Below are positions 62,676 to 64,000 of a stretch of 64,000 nucleotides of DNA, in pieces; positions within the stretch are counted from its first letter, which is position 1, and each line of letters starts with the position of its first letter. The DNA comes from Veillonella ratti (GTDB lineage Bacteria; Bacillota; Negativicutes; Veillonellales; Veillonellaceae). The notes beneath the pieces were generated by a model. That model worked only from the letters and a program-made list of their open reading frames with translations. It did no database searches and had not been told where the DNA came from. A program made the position numbers and the translations under genes. The stretch is from assembly GCF_003992115.1 (NCBI RefSeq), contig NZ_RQUX01000001.1:124001-188000 (forward strand), written 5' to 3'.

Positions 62676-63507
62676 CAAACCAAAAACTATTACAACCATC
62701 AAACAAATGAAGGAACAGGGCGAACCCATTACCATGATTACAGCCTATGATGTAGCCATGGCGCGCAATGTAAACGAAGCGGGCATCGACATGATTCTCG
62801 TAGGGGACTCCGTCGGCAATGTAATGCTCGGTTACGAATCCACGATTCCTGTTACGATGGATGAAATGATACATCATACCAAAGCAGTAATGCGCGGCAA
62901 TTCAACGGCCCTCGTGGTAGCCGACATGCCGTTCATGAGCTATCAGGCAGACATGGCGGAAGCCATGCATAATGCAGGCCGTTTCTTAAAAGAAACCGGC
63001 TGCACCGCCGTAAAACTTGAAGGTGGTCAAGAGGTGGCACCTTTGATTAAAAAACTTACGACCGCCGGCATTCCGGTAGTAGCCCATATCGGTTTAACAC
63101 CGCAGTCGGTAAATCAACTGGGTGGCTTTAAAGTACAGGGTAAAGACATGGCCGCGGCGCAGCAACTCATTGATGATGCCAAAGCCTTGGAAGAAGCGGG
63201 CGCTTTCGCCTGTGTCTTAGAATGCGTACCCGCCGCCTTAGCTGCCAAAGTAACTCAATCACTCAAAACGATGGTAACCATCGGCATCGGTGCCGGCAAC
63301 GGTTGCGACGGGCAAGTACTGGTTTGCAATGATCTATTGGGCGTAAGCACCGGCTTTTCACCAAAATTTGTAAAAAAATACGCCAATCTCCATGATATTA
63401 CGATCGATGCTGTAAAAAATTACATCGCCGACGTAAAAAGTCGTGAATTCCCGGCCGAAGAACATACCTTTAAGATTGATGATTCTGTGCTCGATAAATT
63501 ATATTAA
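62668..63507 (+). CDS. panB: 3-methyl-2-oxobutanoate hydroxymethyltransferase
   Basis: A 279-residue enzyme that makes ketopantoate from 2-ketoisovalerate, the valine precursor, at the start of pantothenate synthesis. MITAYDVAMARNVNEAGIDMI, VGDSVGNVMLGYEST, ADMPFMSYQ, KLEGG and HIGLTPQSVNQLGG carry the Mg and substrate residues. No panC or panD follows; a terminator closes the unit. Confidence 0.96.
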   Translation: MSNKPKTITTIKQMKEQGEPITMITAYDVAMARNVNEAGIDMILVGDSVGNVMLGYESTIPVTMDEMIHHTKAVMRGNSTALVVADMPFMSYQADMAEAMHNAGRFLKETGCTAVKLEGGQEVAPLIKKLTTAGIPVVAHIGLTPQSVNQLGGFKVQGKDMAAAQQLIDDAKALEEAGAFACVLECVPAALAAKVTQSLKTMVTIGIGAGNGCDGQVLVCNDLLGVSTGFSPKFVKKYANLHDITIDAVKNYIADVKSREFPAEEHTFKIDDSVLDKLY

Positions 63508-63542
63508 AGTAAATATATGTAAATATTTAGCATTAAAATTCA

Positions 63543-63590
63543 AAAAGGCGATAAGTTCAGTTAATTTCTGAATTTATCGCCTTTTAATTT
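63543..63590. terminator. Bidirectional terminator between panB and leuB
   Basis: AAAAGGCGATAA..TTCAG pairs with CTGAA..TTATCGCCTTTT around a seven-base loop, with T-rich sequence on both strands. Confidence 0.87.
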
Positions 63591-63702
63591 AGCAAATTAT
63601 AGGACAAATCAGCTACTCTCAGCCTACATTATATTTTACCCTATCGAAAGTTAAGGTTTAAAATTATATTTAATTCAGCTTAAATAAGATAAGCTAAGTT
63701 AG

Positions 63703-64000
<298 letters not shown>

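Overview
The window looks like chromosome of a Negativicutes bacterium (Firmicutes phylum with an outer membrane), most likely a Veillonellaceae relative. Firmicute hallmarks are the yybS-gdpP-rplI-dnaB cluster, RNase J, HisZ plus short HisG, ECF transporters, T-box leaders and strong AGGAGG ribosome sites. An ArnT-like lipid glycosyltransferase fits a diderm envelope. The genus is an inference; no rRNA is present. No tRNA, rRNA, CRISPR, phage or insertion sequence was seen.

Layout. 1-4.2 kb (-): branched-chain amino acid operon ilvD-ilvA-ilvB (ilvB cut by the edge), preceded by an Ile/Val/Leu-rich leader peptide and attenuator. 4.3-11.1 kb (-): amino acid permease, BrnQ, a molybdopterin oxidoreductase and a malate/lactate dehydrogenase-family enzyme. 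11.6-20 kb (-): M48 protease, dnaB, rplI, gdpP, yybS, RNase J with a long basic N-terminal extension. 20.4-25.4 kb (-): uracil-DNA glycosylase-like protein, ArnT-like transferase, DedA, purA. 25.7-27.7 kb (+): niacin regulator niaR and transporter niaP. 27.7-28.1 kb: array of large nested hairpins between niaP and purB. 28.1-31.4 kb (-): purB, an unknown secreted protein, and a DUF1659/DUF2922-like pair. 31.9-35.4 kb (+): class I ribonucleotide reductase nrdA-nrdB. 35.5-42.3 kb (+): complete shikimate pathway (DAHP synthase, aroB, aroA, aroC, fused aroE-aroK, aroQ) behind an aromatic-residue leader peptide and attenuator. 42.7-44.8 kb (-): cysK-cysE under a Cys T-box. 45-46.6 kb: two candidate standalone RNAs flanking a small secreted low-complexity protein. 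46.7-48 kb (-): SGNH hydrolase and queC. 48.3-56.8 kb (-): histidine pathway hisZGDBHAFIE with hisC behind a terminator. 57-61.4 kb (-): PHP-type histidinol phosphatase and an ECF transporter under a Trp T-box; its first gene fuses a TrpP-like S component to an ATPase. 61.6-63.5 kb (+): DUF2520 protein and panB behind a leader ending in an intrinsic terminator. 63.7 kb to end (-): C-terminal end of leuB.

Theme. The region is an amino acid biosynthesis hub in which RNA-level control is dense: two leader-peptide attenuators (Ile/Val/Leu and Phe/Tyr/Trp), two T-boxes (Cys and Trp), and further terminators in 5' leaders of the panB and RNase J transcripts. The two leader-peptide attenuators, the TrpP-ATPase fusion and the nested intergenic hairpins are the most notable items.
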